From Gordius sp. MW1 (Eukaryota > Nematomorpha > Gordioida > Gordea > Gordiidae), in assembly GCA_964036665.1 (NCBI GenBank), contig OZ038526.1, positions 13,640,001 through 13,704,000 on the forward strand: a DNA stretch of 64,000 nt. Reading direction: 5' to 3'. Of this stretch, positions 13,788 through 26,930 are shown piece by piece. A program made the position numbers and the translations under genes. Under the pieces are notes generated by a model, which saw nothing but the letters and a program-made list of their open reading frames with translations, was not told the origin of the DNA and did no database searches. The first letter of the stretch is position 1; every line of letters starts with the position of its first letter.

Positions 13788-16700
13788 GTGGTCTTTTGTC
13801 AAAATGATAGTTCTCGCAGCTTAAAACCTCTTTTCGGAAGTCAATCGAGGATAATAGGATTCTCAAATTGGCTTACTTTTATATATTTTTTCATGCTCTT
13901 TCACAGAGAATCGAAAAAAATAAATATTTTTACCTCAAAATTTTTCACATATTTTTCTTTGAACCGTATTCATCCGATGGAAATTGTCGTTTTCAGACGT
14001 GGTTTCTATGATCCCAATATCAGAATCTAAAAACTATTACTTTGAAATCATGATCGCATAGAGCAGTTTTCAAAAATTAAGCATTCACCTTGCGATACAA
14101 CAAACTAATCGCAACAATAAAACGTTGTCTTTTGTCAAAATGTTTCGGAAGTCAATCGAGGATAATAGGATTCTCAAATTGGCTTACTTTTATATATTTT
14201 TTCATGCTCTTTCACATAGAATCGAAAAAAATAAATATTTTTACCTCAAAATTTTTCACATATTTTTCTTTGAACCGTATTCATCCGAAGGATGTTGTCG
14301 TTTTCAGACGTGGTTTCTATGATCCCAAGTAAAAATTTATCAGAATCTAAAAACTATTACTTTGAAATCATGGTCGCATAGAGCAGTTTTCAAAAATTAA
14401 GCACTCACGTTGCGATACAACAAACTAATCGCAACAATAAAACGTTGTCTTTTGTCAAAATGATAGTTCTCGTCGCTTAAAACATCTTTTCGGAAATCAA
14501 TTGAGGATAATAGGATTCTCAAATTGGCTTACTTTTATATATTTTTTCATGCTCTTTCACATAGAATCGAAAAAAATAAATATTTTTACCTCAAAATTTT
14601 TCACATATTTTTCTTTGAACCGTATTCATCCGATGAAAGTTGTCGTTTTCAGACGTGGTTTCTATGATCCCAAGTAAAAATTTATCAGAATTTAAAAACT
14701 ATTACTTTGAAATCATGATCGCATAGAGCAGTTTTCAAAAATTAAGCACTCACGTTGCGATACAACAAACTAATCGCAACAATAATACGTTGTCTTTTGT
14801 CAAAATGATAGTTCTCGCCGCTTAAAACCTCTTTTCGGAAGTCAATCGAGGATAATAGGATTCTCAAATTGGCTTACTTTTATATATTTTTTCATGCTCT
14901 TTCACATAGAATCGAAAAAAATAAATATTTTTTCCTCAAAATTTTTCACATATTTTTCTTTGAACCGTATTCATCCGATGGATGTTGTCGTTTTCAGACG
15001 TGGTGTCTATGATCCCAAGTAAAAATTTATCAGAATCTAAAAACTATTACTTTGAAATCATGATCGCATAGAGCAGTTTTCAAAAATTAAGCACTCACGT
15101 TGCGATACAACAAACTAATCGCAACAATAAAACGTTGTCTTTTGTCAAAATGATAGTTCTCGTCTCTTAAAACCTCTTTTCGGAAATCAATTGAGGATAA
15201 TAGGATTCTAAAATTGGCTTACTTTTATATATTTTTTCATGCTTTTTCACATAGAATCGAAAAAAATAAATATTTTTACCTCAAAATTTTTCACATATTT
15301 TTCTTTGAACCGTATTCATCCGATGAAAGTTGTCGTTTTCAGACGTGGTTTCTATGATCCCAAGTAAAAATTTATCAGAATTTAAAAACTATTACTTTGA
15401 AATCATGATCGCATAGAGCAGTTTTCAAAAATTAAGCAATCACGTTGCGACACAACAAACTAATCGCAACAATAAAACGTTGTCTTTTGTCAAAATGATA
15501 GTTCTCGCCGCTTAAAACCTCTTTTCGGAAGTCAATCGAGGATAATAGGATTCTCAAATTGGCTTACTTTTATATATTTTTTCATGCTCTTTCACATAGA
15601 ATCGAAAAAAATAAATATTTTTACCTCAAAATTTTTCACATATTTTTCTTTGAACCGTATTCATCCGATGAAAGTTGTCGTTTTCAGACGTAGTTTCTAT
15701 GATCCCAAGTAAAAATTTATCAGAATCTAAAAACTATTACTTTGAAATCATGATCGCATAGAGCAGTTTTCAAAAATTAAGCATTCACCTTGCGATACAA
15801 CAAACTAATCGCAACAATAAAACGTTGTCTTTTGTCAAAATGTTTCGGAAGTCAATCGAGGATAATAGGATTCTCAAATTGGATTACTTTTATATATTTT
15901 TTCATGCTCTTTCACATAGAATCGAAAAAAATAAATATTTTTACCTCAAAATTTTTCACATATTTTTCTTTGAACCGTATTCATCCGATGAAAGTTGTCG
16001 TTTTCAGACGTGGTTTCTATGATCCCAAGTAAAAATTTATCAGAATCTAAAAACTATTACTTTGAAATCATGATCGCATAGAGCAGTTTTCAAAAATTAA
16101 GCACTCACGTTGCGATACAACAAACTAATCGCAACAATAAAACGTTGTCTTTTGTCAAAATGATAGTTCTCGCCGCTTAAAACCTCTTTTCGAAAATCAA
16201 TCGAGGATAATAGGATTCTCAAATTGGCTTACTTTTATATATTTTTTCATGCTCTTTCACATAGAATCGAAAAAAATAAATATTTTTACCTCAAAATTTT
16301 TCACATATTTTTCTTTGAACCGTATTCATCCGATGAAAATTGTCGTTTTCAGACGTGGTTTCTATGATCCCAAGTAAAAATTTATCACAATTTAAAAACA
16401 TTTACTTTGAAATCATGATCGCATAGAGCAGTTTGCAAAAATTAAGCACTCACGTTGCGATACAACAAACTAATCGCAACAATAAAACGTTGTCTTTTGT
16501 CAAAATGATAGTTCTCGCCGCTTAAAACCTCTTTTCGGAAATTAATCGAGGATAATAGGATTCTCAAATTGGCTTACTTTTATATATTTTTTTATGCTCT
16601 TTCACATGGAATCGAAAAAAATAAATATTTTTACCTCAAAATTTTTCACATATTTTTCTTTGAACCGTGTTCATCCGATGAAAGTTGTCGTTTTCAGACG

Positions 16701-18533
16701 TGGTTTCTATGATCCCAAGTAAAAATTTATCAGAATCTAAAAACTATTACTTTGAAATCATGATCGCATAGAGCAGTTTTCAAAAATTAAGCACTCACGT
16801 TGCGATACAACAAACTAATCGCAACAATAAAACGTTGTCTTTTGTCAAAATGATAGTTCTCGCAGCTTAAAACCTCTTTTCGGAAGTCAATCGAGGATAA
16901 TAGGATTCTCAAATTGGCTTACTTTTATATATTTTTTCATGCTCTTTCACATAGAATCGAAAAAAATAAATATTTTTACCTCAAAAATTTTCACATATTT
17001 TTCTTTGAACCGTGTTCATCCGATGAAAGTTGTCGTTTTCAGACGTGGTTTCTATGATCCCAAGTAAAAATTTATCAGAATCTAAAAACTATTACTTTGA
17101 AATCATGATCGCATAGAGCAGTTTTCAAAAATTAAGCACTCACGTTGCGATACAACAAACTAATCGCAACAATAAAACGTTGTCTTTTGTCAAAATGATA
17201 GTTCTCGCAGCTTAAAACCTCTTTTCGGAAGTCAATCGAGGATAATAGGATTCTCAAATTGGCTTACTTTTATATATTTTTTTATGCTCTTTCACAGAGA
17301 ATCGAAAAAAATAAATATTTTTACCTCAAAATTTTTCACATATTTTTCTTTGAACCGTATTTATCCGATGGAAATTGTCGTTTTCAGACGTGGTTTCTAT
17401 GATCCCAAGTAAAAATTTATCAGAATCTAAAAACTATTACTTTGAAATCATGATCGCATAGAGCAGTTTTCAAAAATTAAGCATTCACCTTGCGATACAA
17501 CAAACTAATCGCAACAATAAAACGTTGTCTTTTGTCAAAATGTTTCGGAAGTCAATCGAGGATAATAGGATTCTCAAATTGGCTTACTTTTATATATTTT
17601 TTCATGCTCTTTCACATAGAATCGAAAAAAATAAATATTTTTACCTCAAAATTTTTCACATATTTTTCTTTGAACCGTATTCATCCGATGGAAGTTGTCG
17701 TTTTCAGACGTGGTTTCTATGATCCCAAGTAAAAATTTATCAGAATCTAAAAACTATTACTTTGAAATCATGATCGCATAGAGCAGTTTTCAAAAATTAA
17801 GCACTCACCTTGCGATACAACAAACTAATCGCAACAATAAAACGTTGTCTTTTGTCAAAATGATAGTTCTCGCCGCTTAAAACCTCTTTTCGGAAGTCAA
17901 TCGAGGATAATAGGATTCTCAAATTGGCTTACTTTTATATATTTTTTCATGCTCTTTCACATAGAATCGAAAAAAATAAATATTTTTACCTCAAAATTTT
18001 TCACATATTTTTCTTTGAACCGTATTCATCCGATGAAAGTTGTCGTTTTCAGACGTGGTTTCTATGATCCCAAGTAAAAATTTATCACAATTTAAAAACA
18101 TTTACTTTGAAATCATGATCGCATAGAGCAGTTTGCAAAAATTAAGCACTCACGTTGCGATACAACAAACTAATCGCAACAATAAAACGTTGTCTTTTGT
18201 CAAAATGATAGTTCTCGCCGCTTAAAACCTCTTTTCGGAAATTAATCGAGGATAATAGGATTCTCAAATTGGCTTACTTTTATATATTTTTTCATGCTCT
18301 TTCACATAGAATCGAAAAAAATAAATATTTTTACCTCAAAAATTTTCACATATTTTTCTTTGAACCGTGTTCATCCGATGAAAGTTGTCGTTTTCAGACG
18401 TGGTTTCTATGATCCCAAGTAAAAATTTATCAGAATCTAAAAACTATTACTTTGAAATCATGATCGCATAGAGCAGTTTTCAAAAATTAAGCACTCACGT
18501 TGCGATACAACAAACTAATCGCAACAATAAAAC
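13788..18533 (+). repeat. Domain B HOR unit c, 4,746 bp (14 monomers)
   Basis: This is the cleanest copy of the domain B unit. It has one 9-bp-deletion monomer and three 25-bp-deletion monomers (scars 14143, 15843, 17543). 14 x 345 - 9 - 3 x 25 = 4,746, the observed spacing to the next copy. True identity at lag 4,746 starts somewhat earlier, near 13,540, and continues to about 18,245 before the second copy begins. I noted only about five differences between units c and d by eye, for example 'aataatacg' near 14783 against 'aataaaacg', and 'agttctcgcc' near 16510 against 'agttatcgcc' near 21256. Confidence 0.88.
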
Positions 18534-21500
18534 GTGGTCTTTTGTCAAAATGATAGTTCTCGCAGCTTAAAACCTCTTTTCGGAAGTCAATCGAGGATAA
18601 TAGGATTCTCAAATTGGCTTACTTTTATATATTTTTTCATGCTCTTTCACAGAGAATCGAAAAAAATAAATATTTTTACCTCAAAATTTTTCACATATTT
18701 TTCTTTGAACCGTATTCATCCGATGGAAATTGTCGTTTTCAGACGTGGTTTCTATGATCCCAATATCAGAATCTAAAAACTATTACTTTGAAATCATGAT
18801 CGCATAGAGCAGTTTTCAAAAATTAAGCATTCACCTTGCGATACAACAAACTAATCGCAACAATAAAACGTTGTCTTTTGTCAAAATGTTTCGGAAGTCA
18901 ATCGAGGATAATAGGATTCTCAAATTGGCTTACTTTTATATATTTTTTCATGCTCTTTCACATAGAATCGAAAAAAATAAATATTTTTACCTCAAAATTT
19001 TTCACATATTTTTCTTTGAACCGTATTCATCCGAAGGATGTTGTCGTTTTCAGACGTGGTTTCTATGATCCCAAGTAAAAATTTATCAGAATCTAAAAAC
19101 TATTACTTTGAAATCATGGTCGCATAGAGCAGTTTTCAAAAATTAAGCACTCACGTTGCGATACAACAAACTAATCGCAACAATAAAACGTTGTCTTTTG
19201 TCAAAATGATAGTTCTCGTCGCTTAAAACATCTTTTCGGAAATCAATTGAGGATAATAGGATTCTCAAATTGGCTTACTTTTATATATTTTTTCATGCTC
19301 TTTCACATAGAATCGAAAAAAATAAATATTTTTACCTCAAAATTTTTCACATATTTTTCTTTGAACCGTATTCATCCGATGAAAGTTGTCGTTTTCAGAC
19401 GTGGTTTCTATGATCCCAAGTAAAAATTTATCAGAATTTAAAAACTATTACTTTGAAATCATGATCGCATAGAGCAGTTTTCAAAAATTAAGCACTCACG
19501 TTGCGATACAACAAACTAATCGCAACAATAAAACGTTGTCTTTTGTCAAAATGATAGTTCTCGCCGCTTAAAACCTCTTTTCGGAAGTCAATCGAGGATA
19601 ATAGGATTCTCAAATTGGCTTACTTTTATATATTTTTTCATGCTCTTTCACATAGAATCGAAAAAAATAAATATTTTTTCCTCAAAATTTTTCACATATT
19701 TTTCTTTGAACCGTATTCATCCGATGGATGTTGTCGTTTTCAGACGTGGTGTCTATGATCCCAAGTAAAAATTTATCAGAATCTAAAAACTATTACTTTG
19801 AAATCATGATCGCATAGAGCAGTTTTCAAAAATTAAGCACTCACGTTGCGATACAACAAACTAATCGCAACAATAAAACGTTGTCTTTTGTCAAAATGAT
19901 AGTTCTCGTCTCTTAAAACCTCTTTTCGGAAATCAATTGAGGATAATAGGATTCTAAAATTGGCTTACTTTTATATATTTTTTCATGCTTTTTCACATAG
20001 AATCGAAAAAAATAAATATTTTTACCTCAAAATTTTTCACATATTTTTCTTTGAACCGTATTCATCCGATGAAAGTTGTCGTTTTCAGACGTGGTTTCTA
20101 TGATCCCAAGTAAAAATTTATCAGAATTTAAAAACCATTACTTTGAAATCATGATCGCATAGAGCAGTTTTCAAAAATTAAGCAATCACGTTGCGACACA
20201 ACAAACTAATCGCAACAATAAAACGTTGTCTTTTGTCAAAATGATAGTTCTCGCCGCTTAAAACCTCTTTTCGGAAGTCAATCGAGGATAATAGGATTCT
20301 CAAATTGGCTTACTTTTATATATTTTTTCATGCTCTTTCACATAGAATCGAAAAAAATAAATATTTTTACCTCAAAATTTTTCACATATTTTTCTTTGAA
20401 CCGTATTCATCCGATGAAAGTTGTCGTTTTCAGACGTAGTTTCTATGATCCCAAGTAAAAATTTATCAGAATCTAAAAACTATTACTTTGAAATCATGAT
20501 CGCATAGAGCAGTTTTCAAAAATTAAGCATTCACCTTGCGATACAACAAACTAATCGCAACAATAAAACGTTGTCTTTTGTCAAAATGTTTCGGAAGTCA
20601 ATCGAGGATAATAGGATTCTCAAATTGGATTACTTTTATATATTTTTTCATGCTCTTTCACATAGAATCGAAAAAAATAAATATTTTTACCTCAAAATTT
20701 TTCACATATTTTTCTTTGAACCGTATTCATCCGATGAAAGTTGTCGTTTTCAGACGTGGTTTCTATGATCCCAAGTAAAAATTTATCAGAATCTAAAAAC
20801 TATTACTTTGAAATCATGATCGCATAGAGCAGTTTTCAAAAATTAAGCACTCACGTTGCGATACAACAAACTAATCGCAACAATAAAACGTTGTCTTTTG
20901 TCAAAATGATAGTTCTCGCCGCTTAAAACCTCTTTTCGAAAATCAATCGAGGATAATAGGATTCTCAAATTGGCTTACTTTTATATATTTTTTCATGCTC
21001 TTTCACATAGAATCGAAAAAAATAAATATTTTTACCTCAAAATTTTTCACATATTTTTCTTTGAACCGTATTCATCCGATGAAAATTGTCGTTTTCAGAC
21101 GTGGTTTCTATGATCCCAAGTAAAAATTTATCACAATTTAAAAACATTTACTTTGAAATCATGATCGCATAGAGCAGTTTGCAAAAATTAAGCACTCACG
21201 TTGCGATACAACAAACTAATCGCAACAATAAAACGTTGTCTTTTGTCAAAATGATAGTTATCGCCGCTTAAAACCTCTTTTCGGAAATTAATCGAGGATA
21301 ATAGGATTCTCAAATTGGCTTACTTTTATATATTTTTTTATGCTCTTTCACATGGAATCGAAAAAAATAAATATTTTTACCTCAAAATTTTTCACATATT
21401 TTTCTTTGAACCGTGTTCATCCGATGAAAGTTGTCGTTTTCAGACGTGGTTTCTATGATCCCAAGTAAAAATTTATCAGAATCTAAAAACTATTACTTTG

Positions 21501-24500
21501 AAATCATGATCGCATAGAGCAGTTTTCAAAAATTAAGCACTCACGTTGCGATACAACAAACTAATCGCAACAATAAAACGTTGTCTTTTGTCAAAATGAT
21601 AGTTCTCGCAGCTTAAAACCTCTTTTCGGAAGTCAATCGAGGATAATAGGATTCTAAAATTGGCTTACTTTTATATATTTTTTCATGCTCTTTCACATAG
21701 AATCGAAAAAAATAAATATTTTTACCTCAAAAATTTTCACATATTTTTCTTTGAACCGTGTTCATCCGATAAAAGTTGTCGTTTTCAGACGTGGTTTCTA
21801 TGATCCCAAGTAAAAATTTATCAGAATCTAAAAACTATTACTTTGAAATCATGATCGCATAGAGCAGTTTTCAAAAATTAAGCACTCACGTTGCGATACA
21901 ACAAACTAATCGCAACAATAAAACGTTGTCTTTTGTCAAAATGATAGTTCTCGCAGCTTAAAACCTCTTTTCGGAAGTCAATCGAGGATAATAGGATTCT
22001 CAAATTGGCTTACTTTTATATATTTTTTTATGCTCTTTCACAGAGAATCGAAAAAAATAAATATTTTTACCTCAAAATTTTTCACATATTTTTCTTTGAA
22101 CCGTATTTATCCGATGGAAATTGTCGTTTTCAGACGTGGTTTCTATGATCCCAAGTAAAAATTTATCAGAATCTAAAAACTATTACTTTGAAATCATGAT
22201 CGCATAGAGCAGTTTTCAAAAATTAAGCATTCACCTTGCGATACAACAAACTAATCGCAACAATAAAACGTTGTCTTTTGTCAAAATGTTTCGGAAGTCA
22301 ATCGAGGATAATAGGATTCTCAAATTGGCTTACTTTTATATATTTTTTCATGCTCTTTCACATAGAATCGAAAAAAATAAATATTTTTACCTCAAAATTT
22401 TTCACATATTTTTCTTTGAACCGTATTCATCCGATGGAAGTTGTCGTTTTCAGACGTGGTTTCTATGATCCCAAGTAAAAATTTATCAGAATCTAAAAAC
22501 TATTACTTTGAAATCATGATCGCATAGAGCAGTTTTCAAAAATTAAGCACTCACCTTGCGATACAACAAACTAATCGCAACAATAAAACGTTGTCTTTTG
22601 TCAAAATGATAGTTCTCGCCGCTTAAAACCTCTTTTCGGAAGTCAATCGAGGATAATAGGATTCTCAAATTGGCTTACTTTTATATATTTTTTCATGCTC
22701 TTTCACATAGAATCGAAAAAAATAAATATTTTTACCTCAAAATTTTTCACATATTTTTCTTTGAACCGTATTCATCCGATGAAAGTTGTCGTTTTCAGAC
22801 GTGGTTTCTATGATCCCAAGTAAAAATTTATCACAATTTAAAAACATTTACTTTGAAATCATGATCGCATAGAGCAGTTTGCAAAAATTAAGCACTCACG
22901 TTGCGATACAACAAACTAATCGCAACAATAAAACGTTGTCTTTTGTCAAAATGATAGTTCTCGCCGCTTAAAACCTCTTTTCGGAAATTAATCGAGGATA
23001 ATAGGATTCTCAAATTGGCTTACTTTTATATATTTTTTTATGCTCTTTTACATGGAATCGAAAAAAATAAATATTTTTACCTCAAAATTTTTCACATATT
23101 TTTCTTTGAACCGTGTTCATCCGATGAAAGTTGTCGTTTTCAGACGTGGTTTCTATGATCCCAAGTAAAAATTTATCAGAATCTAAAAACTATTACCTAT
23201 TACTTTGAAATCATGATCGCATAGAGCAGTTTTCAAAAATTAAGCACTCACGTTGCGATACAACAAACTAATCGCAACAATAAAACGTTGTCTTTTGTCA
23301 AAATGATAGTTCTCGCAGCTTAAAACCTCTTTTCGGAAGTCAATCGAGGATAATAGGATTCTCAAATTGGCTTACTTTTATATATTTTTTCATGCTCTTT
23401 CACATAGAATCGAAAAAAATAAATATTTTTACCTCAAAAATTTTCACATATTTTTCTTTGAACCGTGTTCATCCGATGAAAGTTGTCGTTTTCAGACGTG
23501 GTTTCTATGATCCCAAGTAAAAATTTATCAGAATCTAAAAACTATTACTTTGAAATCATGATCGCATAGAGCAGTTTTCAAAAATTAAGCACTCACGTTG
23601 CGATACAACAAACTAATCGCAACAATAAAACGTTGTCTTTTGTCAAAATGATAGTTCTCGCAGCTTAAAACCTCTTTTCGGAAGTCAATCGAGGATAATA
23701 GGATTCTCAAATTGGCTTACTTTTATATATTTTTTTATGCTCTTTCACAGAGAATCGAAAAAAATAAATATTTTTACCTCAAAATTTTTCACATATTTTT
23801 CTTTGAACCGTATTTATCCGATGGAAATTGTCGTTTTCAGACGTGGTTTCTATGATCCCAAGTAAAAATTTATCAGAATCTAAAAACTATTACTTTGAAA
23901 TCATGATCGCATAGAGCAGTTTTCAAAAATTAAGCATTCACCTTGCGATACAACAAACTAATCGCAACAATAAAACGTTGTCTTTTGTCAAAATGTTTCG
24001 GAAGTCAATCGAGGATAATAGGATTCTCAAATTGGCTTACTTTTATATATTTTTTCATGCTCTTTCACATAGAATCGAAAAAAATAAATATTTTTACCTC
24101 AAAATTTTTCACATATTTTTCTTTGAACCGTATTCATCCGATGGAAGTTGTCGTTTTCAGACGTGGTTTCTATGATCCCAAGTAAAAATTTATCAGAATC
24201 TAAAAACTATTACTTTGAAATCATGATCGCATAGAGCAGTTTTCAAAAATTAAGCACTCACCTTGCGATACAACAAACTAATCGCAACAATAAAACGTTG
24301 TCTTTTGTCAAAATGATAGTTCTCGCCGCTTAAAACCTCTTTTCGGAAGTCAATCGAGGATAATAGGATTCTCAAATTGGCTTACTTTTATATATTTTTT
24401 CATGCTCTTTCACATAGAATCGAAAAAAATAAATATTTTTACCTCAAAATTTTTCACATATTTTTCTTTGAACCGTATTCATCCGATGAAAGTTGTCGTT
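18534..24500 (+). repeat. Domain B HOR unit d, with an added 1,707-bp block
   Basis: It repeats unit c at lag 4,746 (25-bp-deletion scars 18889, 20589, 22289) up to about 22,990. Instead of starting a new unit it then repeats its own last five monomers at lag 1,707: scar 23996, that is 1,700 plus the 7-bp duplication at 23190. Domain B type sequence ends near 24,500, where 'tatcacaattta' expected from the lag is replaced by 'tatcagaatcta' and domain C variants begin. Confidence 0.8.
23190..23203 (+). repeat. 7-bp tandem duplication within a monomer
   Basis: 'ctattac' occurs twice in a row here; other monomers have it once. It is the only such case I noticed and it turns the local 1,700-bp step into 1,707 bp. 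Confidence 0.85.
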
Positions 24501-26930
24501 TTCAGACGTGGTTTCTATGATCCCAAGTAAAAATTTATCAGAATCTAAAAACTATTACTTTGAAATCATGATCGCATAGAGCAGTTTTTAAAAATTAAGC
24601 AATCACGTTGCGATACAACAAACTAATCGCAACAATAAAACGTTGTCTTTTGTCAAAATGATGGTTCTCGCAGCTTAAAACCTCTTTTCGGAAGTCAATC
24701 GAGGATAATAGGATTCTCAAATTGGCTTACTTATATATATTTTTTTATCCTCTTTCACATAGAATCGAAAAAAATAAATATTTTTACCTCAAAATTTTTC
24801 ACATATTTTTCTTTGAACCGTATTCATCCGATGAAAGTTGACGTTTTCAGACGTGGTTTTTATGATCCCAAGTAAAAATTTATCAGAATCTAAAAACTAT
24901 TACTTTGAAATCATGATCGCATAGAGCAGTTTTCAAAAATTAAGCACTCACGTTGCGATACAACAAATTAATCGCAACAATAAAACGTTGTCTTTTGTCA
25001 AAATGATAGTTCTCGCAGCTTAAAACCTTTTTTCGGAAATCAATCGAGGATAATAGGATTCTCAAATTGGCTTACTTTTATATATTTTTTCATGCTCTTT
25101 CACATAGAATCGAAAAAAATAAATATTTTTACCTCAAAATTTTTCACATATTTTTCTTTGAACCGTATTCATCCGATGAAAGTTGTCGTTTTCAGACGTG
25201 GTTTCTATGATACCAAGTAAAAATTTATCAGAATTTAAAAACTATTACTTTGAAATCATGATCGCATAGAGCAGTTTTCAAAAATTAAGAACTCACGTTG
25301 CGATACAACAAACTAATCTCAACAATAAAACGTTGTCTTTTGTAAAAATGATAGTTCTCGCCGCTTAAAACCTCTTTTCGGAAGTCAATCGACGATAATA
25401 GGATTCTCAAATTGGCTTACTTTTATATATTTTTTCATGCTCTTTCACAGAGAATCGAAAAAAAATAAATATTTTTACCTCAAAATTTTTCACATATTTT
25501 TCTTTGAACCGTATTCATCCGATGAAAGTTGTCGTTTTCAGACGTGGTTTCTATGATCCCAAGTAAAAATTTATCAGAATCTAAAAACTATTACTTTGAA
25601 ATCATGATCGCATAGAGCAGTTTTCAAAAATTAAGCACTCACCTTGCGATACAACAAACTAATCGCAACAATAAAACGTTGTCTTTTGTCAAAATGATAG
25701 TTCTCGCAGCTTAAAACCTCTTTTCGGAAGTCAATCGAGGATAATAGGATTCTCAACTTGGCTTACTTTTATATATTTTTTCATGCTCTTTCACATAGAA
25801 TCGAAAAAAATAAATATTTTTTCCTCAAAATTTTTCACATATTTTTCTTTGAACCGTGTTCATCCGATGAAAGTTGTCGTTTTCAGACGTGGTTTCTATG
25901 ATCCCAAGTAAAAATTTATCAGAATCTAAAAACTCTTACTTTGAAATCATGATCGCATAGAGCAGTTTTCAAAAATTAAGCACTCACGCTGCGATACAAC
26001 AAACTATTCGCAACAATAAAACGTTGTCTTTCGTCAAAATGATAGTTCTCGCCGCTTAAAACCTTTTTTCGGAAATCAATCGAGGATAATAGGATTCTCA
26101 AATTGGCTTACTTTTATATATTTTTTCATGCTCTTTCACATAGAATCGAAAAAAATAAATATTTTTACCTCAAAATTTTTCACATATTTTTCTTTGAACC
26201 GTATTCATCCGTAAAAAGTTGTCGTTTTCAGACGTGGTTTCTATGATCCCAAGTAAAAATTTATCAGAATCTAAAAACTATTACTTTGAAATCATGATCG
26301 CATAGAGCAGTTTTCAAAAATTAAGCACTCACGTTGCGATACAACAAACTAATCGCAACAATAAAACGTTGTCTTTTGTAAAAATGATAGTTCTCGCCGC
26401 TTAAAACCTCTTTTCGGAAGTCAATCGACGATAATAGGATTCTCAAATTGGCTTACTTTTATATATTTTTTCATGCTCTTTCACAGAGAATCGAAAAAAA
26501 TAAATATTTTTACCTCAAAATTTTTCACATATTTTTCTTTGAACCGTATTCATCCGATGAAAGTTGTCGTTTTCAGACGTGGTTTCTATGATCCCAAGTA
26601 AAAATTTATCAGAATCTAAAAACTATTACTTTGAAGTCATGATCGCATAGAGCAGTTTTCAAAAATTAAGCACTCACCTTGCGATACAACAAACTAATCG
26701 CAACAATAAAACGTTGTCTTTTGTCAAAATGATAGTTCTCGCAGCTTAAAACCTCTTTTCGGAAGTCAATCGAGGATAATAGGATTCTCAAATTGGCTTA
26801 CTTTTATATATTTTTTCATGCTCTTTCACATAGAATCGAAAAAAATAAATATTTTTACCTCAAAATTTTTCACATATTTTTCTTTGAACCGTGTTCATCC
26901 GATGAAAGTTGTCGTTTTCAGACGTGGTTT
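24500..26930 (+). repeat. Domain C, left part
   Basis: Satellite monomers with variants not seen in domain B: 'cgacgataat' for 'cgaggataat' (near 25393, 26429), 'gtaaaaatg' for 'gtcaaaatg' (near 25343, 26379), and a 'cgctgcg ... attcgcaac ... gtctttcgtc' monomer (tcgtc at 26031, again at 27066). The 1,035-bp step between the last pair is exactly three monomers. No gene or other element is visible. Confidence 0.7.

Noticed and set aside
3306-24185. Recurrent open frames of 63-80 codons, some overlapping in two frames, on the + strand
   Set aside because: They are the same satellite stretch read again and again, opened mainly by the 25-bp deletion or by single changes. They often lack an ATG at their start, overlap in two frames, and have no conserved coding pattern.
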